Part shown: positions 17,590-27,586 of the stretch, one piece after another
How positions within the stretch are numbered: position 1 is the stretch's first letter
How the letters are laid out: each line of letters begins with the position of its first letter
From: Candidatus Gastranaerophilales bacterium
GTDB lineage: Bacteria; Cyanobacteriota; Vampirovibrionia; Gastranaerophilales; Gastranaerophilaceae
Direction: 5' to 3'
Assembly: GCA_017475485.1 (NCBI GenBank)
Contig: JAFVFO010000038.1
Location: 38,206-102,205, forward strand
DNA length: 64,000 nt
Position numbers and translations under genes: made by a program
Notes under the pieces: generated by a model
What the model was told of the DNA's origin: nothing
The model's input: the letters and a program-made list of their open reading frames with translations, nothing else
Databases searched by the model: none

Positions 17590-18936
17590 TTATAATTTTA
17601 CATTTCTCATCATATCTTTAAGGGTTTGAATTGTAGTATCCATTGATACAATATCCGTTGTTTTTTGTTGTAAAAATGCGTTAATTTGGGGCATAAGTTC
17701 AATCGCTATATCAAGTTTTGGGTTAGAACCTGCTTGATACATCCCTACATCAATTAAGTCTTTATTTTCCCTGTACAAAGCCAAAAGATTTCTCATTTTT
17801 CCTGCGGCTTCTTTATGTTCAGCATCGCAAATTGCGGAAAACAACCTTGAAATAGAGCCAAGAGAATCTATAGCAGGATAGTGGTTCTGTTCCGCCACTT
17901 TCCTTGATAAGAAAATGTGACCGTCAACAATACCTCTGACGATATCTACAATAGGGTCTGTAATATCATCGCCTTCCATTAAAACCGTATAAAGCGCTGT
18001 AATAGAGCCGAGTTCGGAATTTCCCGTACGTTCCAGCGCCCTTTGAAGCCAAGAAAATATACTGGGCGGATAACCTTTCATGGTAGGCGGTTCGCCCAAA
18101 GATAAGCCTACTTCGCGCCCTGCCATTGCACAACGGGTTACGGTGTCTGTCATTAAAAATACCTTTTTGCCTTGATCCCTAAAATACTCGCACACCGTTG
18201 TTGCTGCAAGCAAACACTTCATTCTGATTAACGGCGGCTGATCACCCGTTGCACATACAAGTACGGATTTTTTCATGCCTTCTTCTTTAAGGGCGTCAAC
18301 AATAAATTCTTTAACTTCCCTGCCGCGTTCTCCGATTAGTGCAACAACATTAACATCAGCGTCAGAATTCCTTGCAATCATACCAAGAAGGGTTGATTTA
18401 CCGACACCTGAACCTGCAAATAAACCCATACGCTGACCTGTGCCCATAGTCAAAAGACCGTCTATGACTCTAACTCCCGTTGACATTTGTTCTGTGATAA
18501 TCGGCCTATGAAATGCGTCAGGTATAGTACCGTTGATATTCATATATTTTGCACCTGATATATCAAGAGGCTTTGAATCCATAGGTTCGCCTAACGGATT
18601 TATTAATCTGCCTAACAAAAAATCTCCGACCGGCAACAATATCGGCGCACCTGTTGTTTCAACCAAAGAACCTTGTCCTATGCCTTCTCCGTCATACAAA
18701 AGTAAAAGCTGGGCAACATCCCCCTTGAAAGCCTGAACTTCCGCGGCTTTTTTTTCACCCGTATAGGTTTGGATGTAACATAAATCCCCTACTTTTAATC
18801 CGGGAAGTTTAACTTCTACCGTTAAACCCAATAGCTTTGATACAACCCCTTTATACTTGTAAAGGTTTGTATTTTCAAGTATATTGTAGGACTTTTGTTT
18901 TAATGTTTGAATTTTATATTCCAGTTCTTCATTCAT
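17590..18936 (-). CDS. fliI: flagellum-specific ATPase FliI
   Basis: FliI powers export through the flagellar type III apparatus. The 448-residue product shows Walker A GLFAGSGVGKSTLLG near residue 174, the ERGREVKEFI segment, Walker B KVFLMTDTVTRCAMAGREVGLSLGEPP, and the FliI/YscN-type ending QKTTDIVSMDTTIQTLKDMM. The GYPPSIFSWLQRALERTG segment distinguishes it from F1 ATP synthase beta. fliH and fliJ are not adjacent. It lies 22 bp after the membrane-anchored TPR gene on the same strand. Confidence 0.95.
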   Translation of the reverse strand: MNEELEYKIQTLKQKSYNILENTNLYKYKGVVSKLLGLTVEVKLPGLKVGDLCYIQTYTGEKKAAEVQAFKGDVAQLLLLYDGEGIGQGSLVETTGAPILLPVGDFLLGRLINPLGEPMDSKPLDISGAKYMNINGTIPDAFHRPIITEQMSTGVRVIDGLLTMGTGQRMGLFAGSGVGKSTLLGMIARNSDADVNVVALIGERGREVKEFIVDALKEEGMKKSVLVCATGDQPPLIRMKCLLAATTVCEYFRDQGKKVFLMTDTVTRCAMAGREVGLSLGEPPTMKGYPPSIFSWLQRALERTGNSELGSITALYTVLMEGDDITDPIVDIVRGIVDGHIFLSRKVAEQNHYPAIDSLGSISRLFSAICDAEHKEAAGKMRNLLALYRENKDLIDVGMYQAGSNPKLDIAIELMPQINAFLQQKTTDIVSMDTTIQTLKDMMRNVKL

Positions 18937-18958
18937 ATTTCATTTTTAATGATTTTCT

Positions 18959-20752
18959 TTAAGAAAACATACTTCCTTGATTATCCCCATTTGGAATATC
19001 AAAATCTAAATCAGATAAATCAAATTCGGGCTCTACCTGTTGTTCTTGATTTTCCGTTTGCACATCTTGAATATTTTCCGCTTCTTGCATAGAAACATTT
19101 TCGGGAGTATAAGGTTCACCTAAAAGCAATTCAATGTTATGTTTGGCTTCTTTATGGTCAGGGTTTACATCTATTGCTTTTTTATAATATTTAATAGCGC
19201 GCTCAGTGTCGCCAATAAGTTCATAAGCAAGGGCCGTATTGTACAAAGTATCTGCATTATCGGGGATATATTTTAAAACTTCCAAAAACTGCTCAACACT
19301 TTGGGCATATTCTAATTCCTTTGTTAAAGAAATTGCATAAGCAATACGCGCCTTAATATTCATAGGGTCAATATTTATAGCGTCATGAAAAGCTGATTTT
19401 GCATTTTTAATCGAACCCATTTCGTCATACGCACATCCCAATCCAAAATAATATTTTGATTCTTCGGGCTTAATTGAAATTGCACGCTTAAAATGCGAAA
19501 TAGCATCTTGAATACTTTTAATATAATAATTACATTTTCCAAGTTGATAATATATTTCATCATTTTCTTCATTATATTTCAGTGCTTCAAAGAATTTATC
19601 AAAAGCCTGATTATATTCGCCTTTTTGGAATAAATTCTGTGCCCATGCACAAATAATATTTGAAATATATTTAATTATTATTTCACCTTGTTCGGGCGGT
19701 AATTCATCAAGCAATTTATTATACAAATTAAGCCCTGTTTGAAATTCTCCGCACGCCGCATAGGCTTGTGCAAGCGTAAAAATGAAAGAAGTTTCTTTTG
19801 GCCTTTGAATAATTAAGTCTTTTAAAATGTCAATTGCTTCAGGTGCTTGATTGTTTTTTAACAGAGCATTACAAAGTTCGTTTTGATGATAAGAATAGTT
19901 TGAGCTTTCAGTATCTTCAAGCGAAATTAATTTTTTATATGCCTCAACAGCCTCCGGCCATTTTTCAAGCGTTACATACAATTGGGCAATTTTTTCAAGC
20001 ATTTCAAAATCATCACCGACAATAGAAATGATTTTTTGATAAAATTTCAAGCAATCCTGCCAGTATCGGTTTTTGTATGCTAAATCAGCCAAAATCATAA
20101 GTATTTCAAGGTTTTCACTATCGCCCTTGTAAATATTTTCATACGCTTCAAATGCTTTAATATTATCGCCTACTTTTGTATAAAGCTCTGCTAATATATA
20201 TTTAAGTTCTATTATTCTTGCTTCGTCAACTTCCGCATCTAAAATAAGGCTGTACATTTCAATAGATTTAGGAAAATTATTTGTTTCTTCATATAATTTT
20301 GCTAAAGTTTCTACCGCATTGAAATTTCCGCTGTCATAAGCATATATTTTTTCATATAAATCAATTGCACGGCTTTTGGGCCCATGCTCAGAATAATAAG
20401 GAGCTAAAAATTCCAGTGTTTCGCTATCTCTTGGCGAAATAGTCAAAATGGCTTCATAGTGCATAATCGCCATTTGTTCATTACCTGTTTCAATAAGAGA
20501 TTTAGCCAATATTCTTCTTAGTTCAATGTTGCTGTAGTTGCTTGTTAATTTTCTTTGAGCATAGCGCTGCAATTCGGCATGGAGTCCTTGATCATACAAT
20601 TTGTTGCAATGCTCAATAATATCTTCATGTACAACATCTTTCTCGGGCTCTTGTTTTTTTATTCCCTTAATTGAACTTGCCATGAAAAGGATATAAATCC
20701 ATACCACTGTACAAGCAAATAATACTAATCCTACTATTAGAAGAATATTCAT
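18959..20752 (-). CDS. membrane-anchored TPR protein
   Basis: The 597-residue protein begins with one hydrophobic segment (residues about 4-27) and continues as an array of TPR repeats to about residue 550, with recurring patterns such as AIDLYEKIYAYDSGNFNAVE and AIKYYKKAIDVNPDHKEA. It ends in an acidic, glutamine-rich tail (560-597, FDLSDLDFDIPNG). It lies directly upstream of fliI and may be co-transcribed, so a link to flagellar assembly is possible but not shown. TPR proteins of this form usually act as scaffolds. Confidence 0.85.
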   Translation of the reverse strand: MNILLIVGLVLFACTVVWIYILFMASSIKGIKKQEPEKDVVHEDIIEHCNKLYDQGLHAELQRYAQRKLTSNYSNIELRRILAKSLIETGNEQMAIMHYEAILTISPRDSETLEFLAPYYSEHGPKSRAIDLYEKIYAYDSGNFNAVETLAKLYEETNNFPKSIEMYSLILDAEVDEARIIELKYILAELYTKVGDNIKAFEAYENIYKGDSENLEILMILADLAYKNRYWQDCLKFYQKIISIVGDDFEMLEKIAQLYVTLEKWPEAVEAYKKLISLEDTESSNYSYHQNELCNALLKNNQAPEAIDILKDLIIQRPKETSFIFTLAQAYAACGEFQTGLNLYNKLLDELPPEQGEIIIKYISNIICAWAQNLFQKGEYNQAFDKFFEALKYNEENDEIYYQLGKCNYYIKSIQDAISHFKRAISIKPEESKYYFGLGCAYDEMGSIKNAKSAFHDAINIDPMNIKARIAYAISLTKELEYAQSVEQFLEVLKYIPDNADTLYNTALAYELIGDTERAIKYYKKAIDVNPDHKEAKHNIELLLGEPYTPENVSMQEAENIQDVQTENQEQQVEPEFDLSDLDFDIPNGDNQGSMFS

Positions 20753-20801
20753 AATAAAATTATACTATTTACGCATGTTTTAGTAAATTAGTTTACATTT
20801 T

Positions 20802-23120
20802 TTAAACCATACGATATACTCTGAATTCGCTCGGACGCAATTCGTTAAAGGTTATTGAATTTGTTATTTCTTTTTCAAGAGGAATTTCAACAAATTGGCA
20901 TTTGAATTGTTCGTCTAATTGAAAATCAAAATACGAAACTAATTTTTTACCTTGTTTAATTGCAACGGTATTATTTCTTGTAATTTCGCCTCTTACACTT
21001 CTTTTTTGGCAGTTGCCTTTTTCATCTTGAACATCTTTAATTTCTGTCGGTGCGAAATAATTTGCTGCAATCAAGTATGTATATTGCTGATTTTTAGTTT
21101 TTTCACTATCCGAAACAATCTCCCAGCAAACAAAACCGTTACTGTCTTGGTTATGTAATACTGCTCTGCCTTGATTTATCAGTTTATCATGCTGTATAAA
21201 ATAATTAAGTGCATTGAATTTTTCCCAAAAATCCCAATCAAAATTTCTAACCATAGAAGTTTCTTTTGAAATTATACGCTCAATTCCTGTTTTAGTGAAA
21301 CTTTCGTCACCGTCAATATATAGTGTAGGACGTTGTGCAAACTTTCCGCCCGGAATGAATTTCATTTTAAACCACTTAAACAAAGCTCCTTGAAAACCAA
21401 GTTGTCCGGGGTATTGATTAATATCGCGGAATTCTCCGTCTTGATTATTGTAGCCCTTCAATATTGATAAAGGATTTGCTTTAGAACCTTTTTGATTATA
21501 CGTTGACAGCCTTATGTTATCATTTATGATTTGTTCCGGTGTTTTAATGCTTTGAGATACAATATCATCACCCCATAAAAGGTCAAATTTCATATCTTTA
21601 TGATATTCCTTGAAATACCCATCCCACAACATATATTCCGCTAAAGTCGCAAAATAAGGAATTTTTGATTTTATATTAGCATTCATTTTTCCTAAAACGC
21701 GCGCAGGAATTCTGTAGCTTAACGGCTGACCTTTTTTATCCTGAGAAACTTCATCAACTATATGGTCAATATGGTCAATTCTGAAACCGTCAAAGTTAAA
21801 TTTATCCCTTAAGTTTTCACAATAATTTATAAAATAATCAATAACTTCCTGATTATATTTATTTGTTTCAAAATGATAGAAATAATAAGGTGTTTGACAA
21901 TCAAGATTTGCAAAATGCGTAACGTCTTCACCTTTATAATTATAATGTTTAAAGATAGGATATTTCTTACCTTTACTCATTTTATCAAAAACGGGAACGC
22001 CTGCAGAGCACCATGCTCCGCCGGGGTTTGTCCAAAGTCCTTCTTTTATAAGGGTTTGTGTGATTTCATCTTGGTTTTTTATATCTTCTTCACATTTTAC
22101 GGGACTTTCATTAACTGCATTAATGATTTCGCGCGCTTTTTTAGAAAGTTCTTCCTGTTTTTGAGAAAAGCTCATTTTATAAGAAACAAGAATTTTATAT
22201 TCTTTTAAATCTTCTTCCAATTCATCAATTATTTTCTGCTGGGTATTACCGTATTTTTTATAATTGCCTTTAAGGTTTTCAATATAGAGCTTTTGAGCTT
22301 CCAATACATCTTCATCTTTGTAAATTCTTTTTTGCATAAGTTGAACACAAAGCGCATTTAAGTAGCCTGTTATTGTTGATATTAATTCTTTAATATCCAC
22401 CCAGCGTGCAATTTCAGGGCGCGAAAGAACAGATTTTGAAAAACGCGCCGTCTGCGGTAAAACATCATAAATTACAGGATGACCTGCAAGCTGGGCAAGC
22501 TCTATAAATAATTTTACCTGCGCCTGTGCATCAAGTCCTAAAAATTTCATTAAATTATCATCTTGCAATTTTTCTGAAATTTCCGAGGATTTAGGAAGAT
22601 AAGCACAATCAAATTCACGCTGCATAAAAGGGATTAAATATAAGGTTGCAGGCATAATATCAAGCTCGGAATTACCGCAATCAAGTGTTATAAGGCATTT
22701 AACCCAATCAATAAAATGTCCGGGCCTGTCCTGAGCATTACCGTCACCCAGCGCGCTCAAAGAAAGAAGTTTTATATTATGTCCTTCACGCTTGAACCAG
22801 TTAGAATTTTTAACATTTTTTCTTGCAAGAGCCGAAGTATTTTTAAAATCAATAAATTTGGAATTAACGATAGTCTTTGCGTTTTCAAGTTTTTTAATTA
22901 AGCAAAAAATAGCTTCTGCAGAAGTTAATTCCTGCAAAACCTTGAATTGCGGATATGGAAGATAGCCGTATTTATTCATGGTATCCGTTAAATAGGATTC
23001 TCTTTGAGGAGTAATTTCATCAACTTTATAAATTTGAGAAATTTTAGCCAGCAAAACATCAAGCTCTTTTGGTTCAAAATTAGGCTTAGATTGATTTTTT
23101 CGTGTTAATAAATTCAGCAT
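20802..23120 (-). CDS. GH13 (alpha-amylase superfamily)-like protein
   Basis: The 772-residue product has the beta/alpha-barrel hallmark FDGFRIDHIDHI near residue 443, matching the GH13 nucleophile motif GFRxD. TLAEYMLWDG near 490 is a plausible acid/base glutamate region. Segments such as PGGAWCSAGVPVFD and the C-terminal ITFNELRPSEFRVYRM beta-sandwich end are consistent with a glucan-active enzyme. The N-terminal 350 residues are largely helical and unlike standard amylases. No signal peptide is present, so it probably acts on cytoplasmic alpha-glucan; the exact substrate is not readable. Confidence 0.62.
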   Translation of the reverse strand: MLNLLTRKNQSKPNFEPKELDVLLAKISQIYKVDEITPQRESYLTDTMNKYGYLPYPQFKVLQELTSAEAIFCLIKKLENAKTIVNSKFIDFKNTSALARKNVKNSNWFKREGHNIKLLSLSALGDGNAQDRPGHFIDWVKCLITLDCGNSELDIMPATLYLIPFMQREFDCAYLPKSSEISEKLQDDNLMKFLGLDAQAQVKLFIELAQLAGHPVIYDVLPQTARFSKSVLSRPEIARWVDIKELISTITGYLNALCVQLMQKRIYKDEDVLEAQKLYIENLKGNYKKYGNTQQKIIDELEEDLKEYKILVSYKMSFSQKQEELSKKAREIINAVNESPVKCEEDIKNQDEITQTLIKEGLWTNPGGAWCSAGVPVFDKMSKGKKYPIFKHYNYKGEDVTHFANLDCQTPYYFYHFETNKYNQEVIDYFINYCENLRDKFNFDGFRIDHIDHIVDEVSQDKKGQPLSYRIPARVLGKMNANIKSKIPYFATLAEYMLWDGYFKEYHKDMKFDLLWGDDIVSQSIKTPEQIINDNIRLSTYNQKGSKANPLSILKGYNNQDGEFRDINQYPGQLGFQGALFKWFKMKFIPGGKFAQRPTLYIDGDESFTKTGIERIISKETSMVRNFDWDFWEKFNALNYFIQHDKLINQGRAVLHNQDSNGFVCWEIVSDSEKTKNQQYTYLIAANYFAPTEIKDVQDEKGNCQKRSVRGEITRNNTVAIKQGKKLVSYFDFQLDEQFKCQFVEIPLEKEITNSITFNELRPSEFRVYRMV

Positions 23121-23232
23121 AATAAAATTAGTTAATCCCTTCTATCCTGTAAATTATAAAATTATTGTATCAAAAAACAGAATTTTAACTTCAATTATTA
23201 AAAACTATTGATACAAATTTTAATAATGGAGT

Positions 23233-23415
23233 TTATTGAACCCTGAAAAAGCGCTCGTTTGTGCCGTTTTGCCCTATTTTAACTTTAACCTGCTTTAAGC
23301 ATTTAGGGCATTTACCCACATAATATGTGCCTTCTTTATTTTTATAAAGCCTGCCATATACATTACAGCATTCAAAAATAACCCCTAAAAAATTTATTTT
23401 ATTCTTATTTTCCAT
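23233..23415 (-). CDS. small CxxC protein, possible zinc ribbon
   Basis: This 60-residue protein has a cysteine pair in FECCNVYGRLY (residues about 15-25) and a CPKC at about 36-39, with short beta-like segments between, which resembles a compact zinc ribbon. It ends in basic residues (KVKIGQNGTNERFFRVQ), compatible with nucleic-acid or ribosome contact. It lies alone between the GH13-like gene and gltP. No function can be given. Amino-acid composition and a start with an upstream A-rich region make it look like a real gene. Confidence 0.6.
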   Translation of the reverse strand: MENKNKINFLGVIFECCNVYGRLYKNKEGTYYVGKCPKCLKQVKVKIGQNGTNERFFRVQ

Positions 23416-23504
23416 AAAAATATATTACACTTGATTGATATTTTTTGCAAAATTCCAAAAAAAGTAGTAGAATGAGTTAAGTATTATTGTGAGGAACATT
23501 ACCC

Positions 23505-24824
23505 ATGGGTTTACACATGCAAGTTATTATTGCACTTTTATTAGGTATTAAAAGGAATGGACATATCTTTATAGGCTTAATCTTAGGGATTTTGCTCGGT
23601 ATATTTCTGCCGGCCGAACACTATGGTCAGGTTTATAAAATACTTGATTTTATCGGCCAAGCATTCATAAGCATAATTCAAATGGTTGTGCTTCCGTTGG
23701 TTATAAGCGCCATTATAATCGGTATCTCAAACATTGGAGATTCTAAACAGCTTGCAAAATTCGGCGGGAAAATGCTTTTGTATTACGGTATTATTACAGT
23801 TATAGCTGTTTCAATCGCTGCGTTTATTGCGCTTGCGCTTCAACCGGGACTGGCCGCAAAAGGACTTGTAAATCCCGATGTTATACAAAGCGTACAAGGT
23901 TATGTTGCAGACGCCCTGCAATATCAAAAGGAAAATCTTGTACAAATTTTCCTTGATATAATTCCAAAAAATCCTTTTGCTTCACTATCTGAAGGCCACA
24001 TGATACCTATTATAATATTTGTATCAATTTTTGCGGTTGCATTGTCACGCACAGGCGAAATTGCACGTCCTTTGGTATCTTTATTTGAAAGCATATTTGC
24101 CGCAACAATGAAAGTAACCGACTGGATTATGTATCTTGCAGCACCCGGTATTTTTGCTTTAACCGCCACATCTGTTTCGCAATTCGGCGTTAGCGTATTC
24201 CATGATATTTCAAAATATGCGCTGGCAATTGTTGTGGCATTAGCTATTCAATTCTTTGTTGTATATCCTTTAATGCTGAAACTATTTTCAAAAGTGCCCG
24301 TAGGCAAGTTGTATTCTGCAATTTCAGAAGCCATAATGGTTGCATTCGGTACAGCTTCATCTTCGGCAACATTACCATTGACTATTACATGCTGTGAAAA
24401 ACGCGGAATATCAAACAAGGTATGTTCATTTGTACTGCCTTTAGGTGCAACTTTAAATATGGACGGTACCGCAATAATGCAGACAATTGCAGTTATATTT
24501 ATTGCTCAAATGTACGGCATAAATTTAACACCATTATTAATAATTGAAATTGCATTTTTAGCAATTATTGCATCTTCAACTTCTGCAGGAATTCCGGGCG
24601 CAGGTATTATTACAATTGCCTTGATTTTAAACGGCATAGGCTTAACCCCCGAACAATTAGTTGTCGGTTTTTCATTATTATTTACTTTAGAAAGATTTAC
24701 GGATATGCTGAGAACTATTTGTAATGTAACATCAGATACGGTTGTAGCAGCAATTATAGCGGATAACGAAAACGAATTAAACTATGAACTTTTGTGCGGT
24801 GAAAATTCTAAAGACAAGGCTTAG
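23505..24824 (+). CDS. gltP: dicarboxylate/amino acid:cation symporter (DAACS family)
   Basis: This 439-residue inner-membrane transporter imports acidic amino acids or C4-dicarboxylates with Na+ or H+. Family marks are the serine-rich hairpin AFGTASSSATLPLT (residues about 280-293), the NMDGTAIMQ motif (about 320-328) and the second hairpin region ASSTSAGIPGAGII (about 350-363). Eight membrane helices fit the family fold. A GAGGA ribosome-binding site precedes the ATG at 23505, with a second in-frame ATG at 23517. It is followed immediately by rlmH. Confidence 0.93.
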   Translation: MGLHMQVIIALLLGIKRNGHIFIGLILGILLGIFLPAEHYGQVYKILDFIGQAFISIIQMVVLPLVISAIIIGISNIGDSKQLAKFGGKMLLYYGIITVIAVSIAAFIALALQPGLAAKGLVNPDVIQSVQGYVADALQYQKENLVQIFLDIIPKNPFASLSEGHMIPIIIFVSIFAVALSRTGEIARPLVSLFESIFAATMKVTDWIMYLAAPGIFALTATSVSQFGVSVFHDISKYALAIVVALAIQFFVVYPLMLKLFSKVPVGKLYSAISEAIMVAFGTASSSATLPLTITCCEKRGISNKVCSFVLPLGATLNMDGTAIMQTIAVIFIAQMYGINLTPLLIIEIAFLAIIASSTSAGIPGAGIITIALILNGIGLTPEQLVVGFSLLFTLERFTDMLRTICNVTSDTVVAAIIADNENELNYELLCGENSKDKA

Positions 24825-25241
24825 ATGAAAATAAAAATATTGCTGGAAGGAAAGTTAAAGGAAAGTTTTTATCGAGAAGGTGCTTTTGAATATCAAAAAC
24901 GTATGTCAGGACAGTTAGAACTTCTTGAAGTACCAAATATAGAAGAATATATAAAAAACAAAAAGCAATCTTTCATAGTAACGTTGGAAATCGAAGGAAA
25001 ACAATTAAACAGCATTGAATTTGCAAATAAAATAAGAGAAATTGAAAATCTCGGCTTTTACAATGAACTCCTGTTTTTAATAGGCGGAGCAGACGGTTTA
25101 TCAAGCAACGTACGGAATATGTCGAACTTTAAATTTTCAATGTCTAAATTAACTTTCTTACATCAAGAAGCGGTTTTGATATTAACGGAACAAATATACC
25201 GAGCACATAAAATATTAAACAACGAACAATATCATAGATAA
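24825..25241 (+). CDS. rlmH: 23S rRNA pseudouridine-1915 N3-methyltransferase RlmH
   Basis: RlmH is a SPOUT-class methyltransferase that modifies pseudouridine 1915 in helix 69 of 23S rRNA on the assembled ribosome. The SAM-binding trefoil knot motif is seen as LIGGADGLSSNVR (residues about 86-98), and the C-terminal LTFLHQEAVLILTEQIYRAHKI and YHR end are diagnostic. The length of 138 residues is slightly short of the usual 155-160. Its ATG follows the gltP stop with no gap. Confidence 0.93.
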   Translation: MKIKILLEGKLKESFYREGAFEYQKRMSGQLELLEVPNIEEYIKNKKQSFIVTLEIEGKQLNSIEFANKIREIENLGFYNELLFLIGGADGLSSNVRNMSNFKFSMSKLTFLHQEAVLILTEQIYRAHKILNNEQYHR

Positions 25242-25250
25242 GGAACTAAA

Positions 25251-26555
25251 ATGAGGGCAGTCGATTTAATTCAAAAGAAAAAAGAAGGCAAGGAGCATAC
25301 AAAAGAAGAAATTTATTTTCTTATTGAAAATTATATGCAGGGAAAAATAGAAGACTATCAGATGTCAGCTTGGCTTATGGCTGTATGTTTTAGGGGCTTA
25401 TCCGACCTTGAAACCGCTTATTTAACAAAAAGTTTTATAGATTCCGGCGATATTTTAGATTTTTCTTCAATCTCAGACTGTATTGCAGATAAGCATTCCA
25501 CAGGCGGTGTCGGCGATAAAGTAACTTTGGTATTAATCCCTATTTTAGCTTCCTTAGGTGTATATAGCGCCAAATTATCAGGCAGGGGACTTGGTTTTAC
25601 AGGCGGTACGATTGATAAGTTAGAATCTATTCCAAATTTTAAAGTTGAATTAACAAATGAAGAATTTTATTCTCAAATAAGAGATGTAAAGGCTGCAATA
25701 TCTTCTCAAAGTCCTAATTTGACTCCGGCAGACGGAAAAATTTATGCGCTTAGAGATGTAACCGCCACTGTTGATAATAAATCATTAATTGCAGCTTCTG
25801 TTGTATCTAAAAAAATTGCCTCAGGCGCAGATTCAATTGTGTTGGATGTAAAATACGGTTCCGGCGCATTCTTAAAAACGCCGAAAGAAGCCCAAGAACT
25901 TGCCCAGCTGATGATTAAAACAGGCAATTTGTTGAACAAAAAAATAGATGTAGTTATCTCATCAATGGAGCAACCTTTAGGCTACAACATAGGCAATTCT
26001 TTAGAAGTCATTGAATCTATTGAATTTTTAAAAGGTAATTGCGCACCGGATTTATATGAAATAACGCGCGAACTTGCAGCTAAAACACTTATCAATTGTT
26101 ATATTACAACAAATAAAAAAATGGCATTTGAACTTGTTGATGAAGTAATTAAAAACCATAGCGCTCTTGAAAAATTCCAAGAAATTATTAAAGCACAGGG
26201 CGGAAACACCAATGTAATAAAAGATTATTCTTTATTTAACATAGGCAAAAATAAAATGGAAATAAAAGCCTTTAAAACCGGTTTTATTTCTAAATTAAAA
26301 GCCATTGATATTGCGCATTGCGCAAAATTATTAGGAGCAGGCAGAGATAAAAAATCCGATTCCATAGATTATGGTGCAGGAATAGTATTAAAAAAGAAAG
26401 TTGCCGACTTTACAAAACCAAACGAAACAATAATGGAACTGTACTATAATGATGTAGAACAATCCAAGCTGGATGAAGCTGTAAGGATTGCACAAAATTC
26501 ATTCATACTAAGCGATTCTAAACCGGATAAATTAGAATTAATCTATAAAAACTAA
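25251..26555 (+). CDS. deoA: pyrimidine-nucleoside/thymidine phosphorylase
   Basis: This enzyme cleaves thymidine and related nucleosides with phosphate to the base and (deoxy)ribose-1-phosphate for salvage. The signature SGRGLGFTGGTIDKLESI (residues about 108-125), the phosphate-binding DKHSTGGVGDKVTL (about 82-95) and the VLDVKYGSGAF segment are all present. At 434 residues it is of the bacterial pyrimidine-nucleoside phosphorylase length, so uridine may also be used (pdp type). It follows rlmH by 9 bp with an AAGGA site. Its TAA meets the stop of the convergent gene as TAATTA. Confidence 0.93.
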   Translation: MRAVDLIQKKKEGKEHTKEEIYFLIENYMQGKIEDYQMSAWLMAVCFRGLSDLETAYLTKSFIDSGDILDFSSISDCIADKHSTGGVGDKVTLVLIPILASLGVYSAKLSGRGLGFTGGTIDKLESIPNFKVELTNEEFYSQIRDVKAAISSQSPNLTPADGKIYALRDVTATVDNKSLIAASVVSKKIASGADSIVLDVKYGSGAFLKTPKEAQELAQLMIKTGNLLNKKIDVVISSMEQPLGYNIGNSLEVIESIEFLKGNCAPDLYEITRELAAKTLINCYITTNKKMAFELVDEVIKNHSALEKFQEIIKAQGGNTNVIKDYSLFNIGKNKMEIKAFKTGFISKLKAIDIAHCAKLLGAGRDKKSDSIDYGAGIVLKKKVADFTKPNETIMELYYNDVEQSKLDEAVRIAQNSFILSDSKPDKLELIYKN

Positions 26556-27515
26556 TTATTCTATATCTACAATTTCATATTCTACAAGTTTGCCGTTTTC
26601 ATTCGGCTCATAGTGTTTTTGGTTTTCCATTCCATGGTTTATTGTGGCACTTGTTAGTTTTTTATCATCAAATTGATATAAAATATCAGCTTTCGTATAT
26701 TCTTCCATATCATCTGAAATATACTCATAGTTTTTGGCATATAAAGTCATTTCACCGTTGACAAGCTCATATTCACAGTCTGTTTTAATGACTTGTTCCA
26801 TATCATATTGCCCTGTTTCGCCGCTCGGATGAACAGAATTTTTAGCTATTGCAATCTTGTCATCATGGAAAACATAAGAAACTTCGCTTTTAGCCTGTTT
26901 TGGAGAAATTCTTTCAAGACCTTTGTCAATAGTGCAAACTTTTGCCGGAACTTCATTATAAAATGTATAAAAATTTGTTTTAGCACTGCCCTTTTGAAAT
27001 TCTTCAATAGTTTGAGGAAGTTGTGTATCTTTATATAAAACCGTCTGTCTTGCTAAGCCGTTTTGGGTAAATTCATTAATATATTTTATAACAGATACAT
27101 CGGAAGCATCGGGAATAAATTCAACCGTTCTGTCGTTTTGTATTAATGTTGCAAAATTATTTTCTCGTCCTTTGTTAAGAATAGACATAACATCATTATA
27201 TTGATTAATTGCTTTAACAGAAGCTGAATTCGCCTCTTGCATTAAGGATTCGCTTTTTGAAAGCACCTTGCTTGCGTCATCATGAATTTTTAATTCCGGA
27301 AAAATTCTACCCTTGTACATCATAATTCCAAGCGTAACAGCGCTAAGCGCAAGCATTGCCGAACCAAAGGCGATACATTTTTTACCGAGGTTTTTCTTGG
27401 AATTAACCTCAACTGTTTTTGTTTGACTCTCGCTAACTACAGGTTGAGGTGCACCCGGTGTTTTATTTGCGGTAACTTTCGCATACAATAAAGGCGAAAT
27501 GGTATTTTGTGTCAT
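26556..27515 (-). CDS. single-pass membrane protein of unknown function, paralogue A
   Basis: I do not recognise this 319-residue protein. It has a 40-residue polar N-terminal tail, a KKNLGKK basic stop, one membrane segment (residues about 47-66), then the motif YKGRIFPELKI. A helical stretch follows to about 115, and the large C-terminal part is rich in Tyr and beta-type segments. The neighbour at 27587-28534 shares the arrangement and several motifs (KGK/R-xFPELKI, ATLIQND / NFIIQND, IEEFQKGS / IEEFIEGT, KGLE). The positive residues before the helix predict an extracytoplasmic C-terminal domain. Confidence 0.75.
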   Translation of the reverse strand: MTQNTISPLLYAKVTANKTPGAPQPVVSESQTKTVEVNSKKNLGKKCIAFGSAMLALSAVTLGIMMYKGRIFPELKIHDDASKVLSKSESLMQEANSASVKAINQYNDVMSILNKGRENNFATLIQNDRTVEFIPDASDVSVIKYINEFTQNGLARQTVLYKDTQLPQTIEEFQKGSAKTNFYTFYNEVPAKVCTIDKGLERISPKQAKSEVSYVFHDDKIAIAKNSVHPSGETGQYDMEQVIKTDCEYELVNGEMTLYAKNYEYISDDMEEYTKADILYQFDDKKLTSATINHGMENQKHYEPNENGKLVEYEIVDIE

Positions 27516-27586
27516 TAATTCTCCTAGAACAGTCTGTAAAATATATTATAATATTTTAAAAAATTATTACAATAAGATTGCTGAAT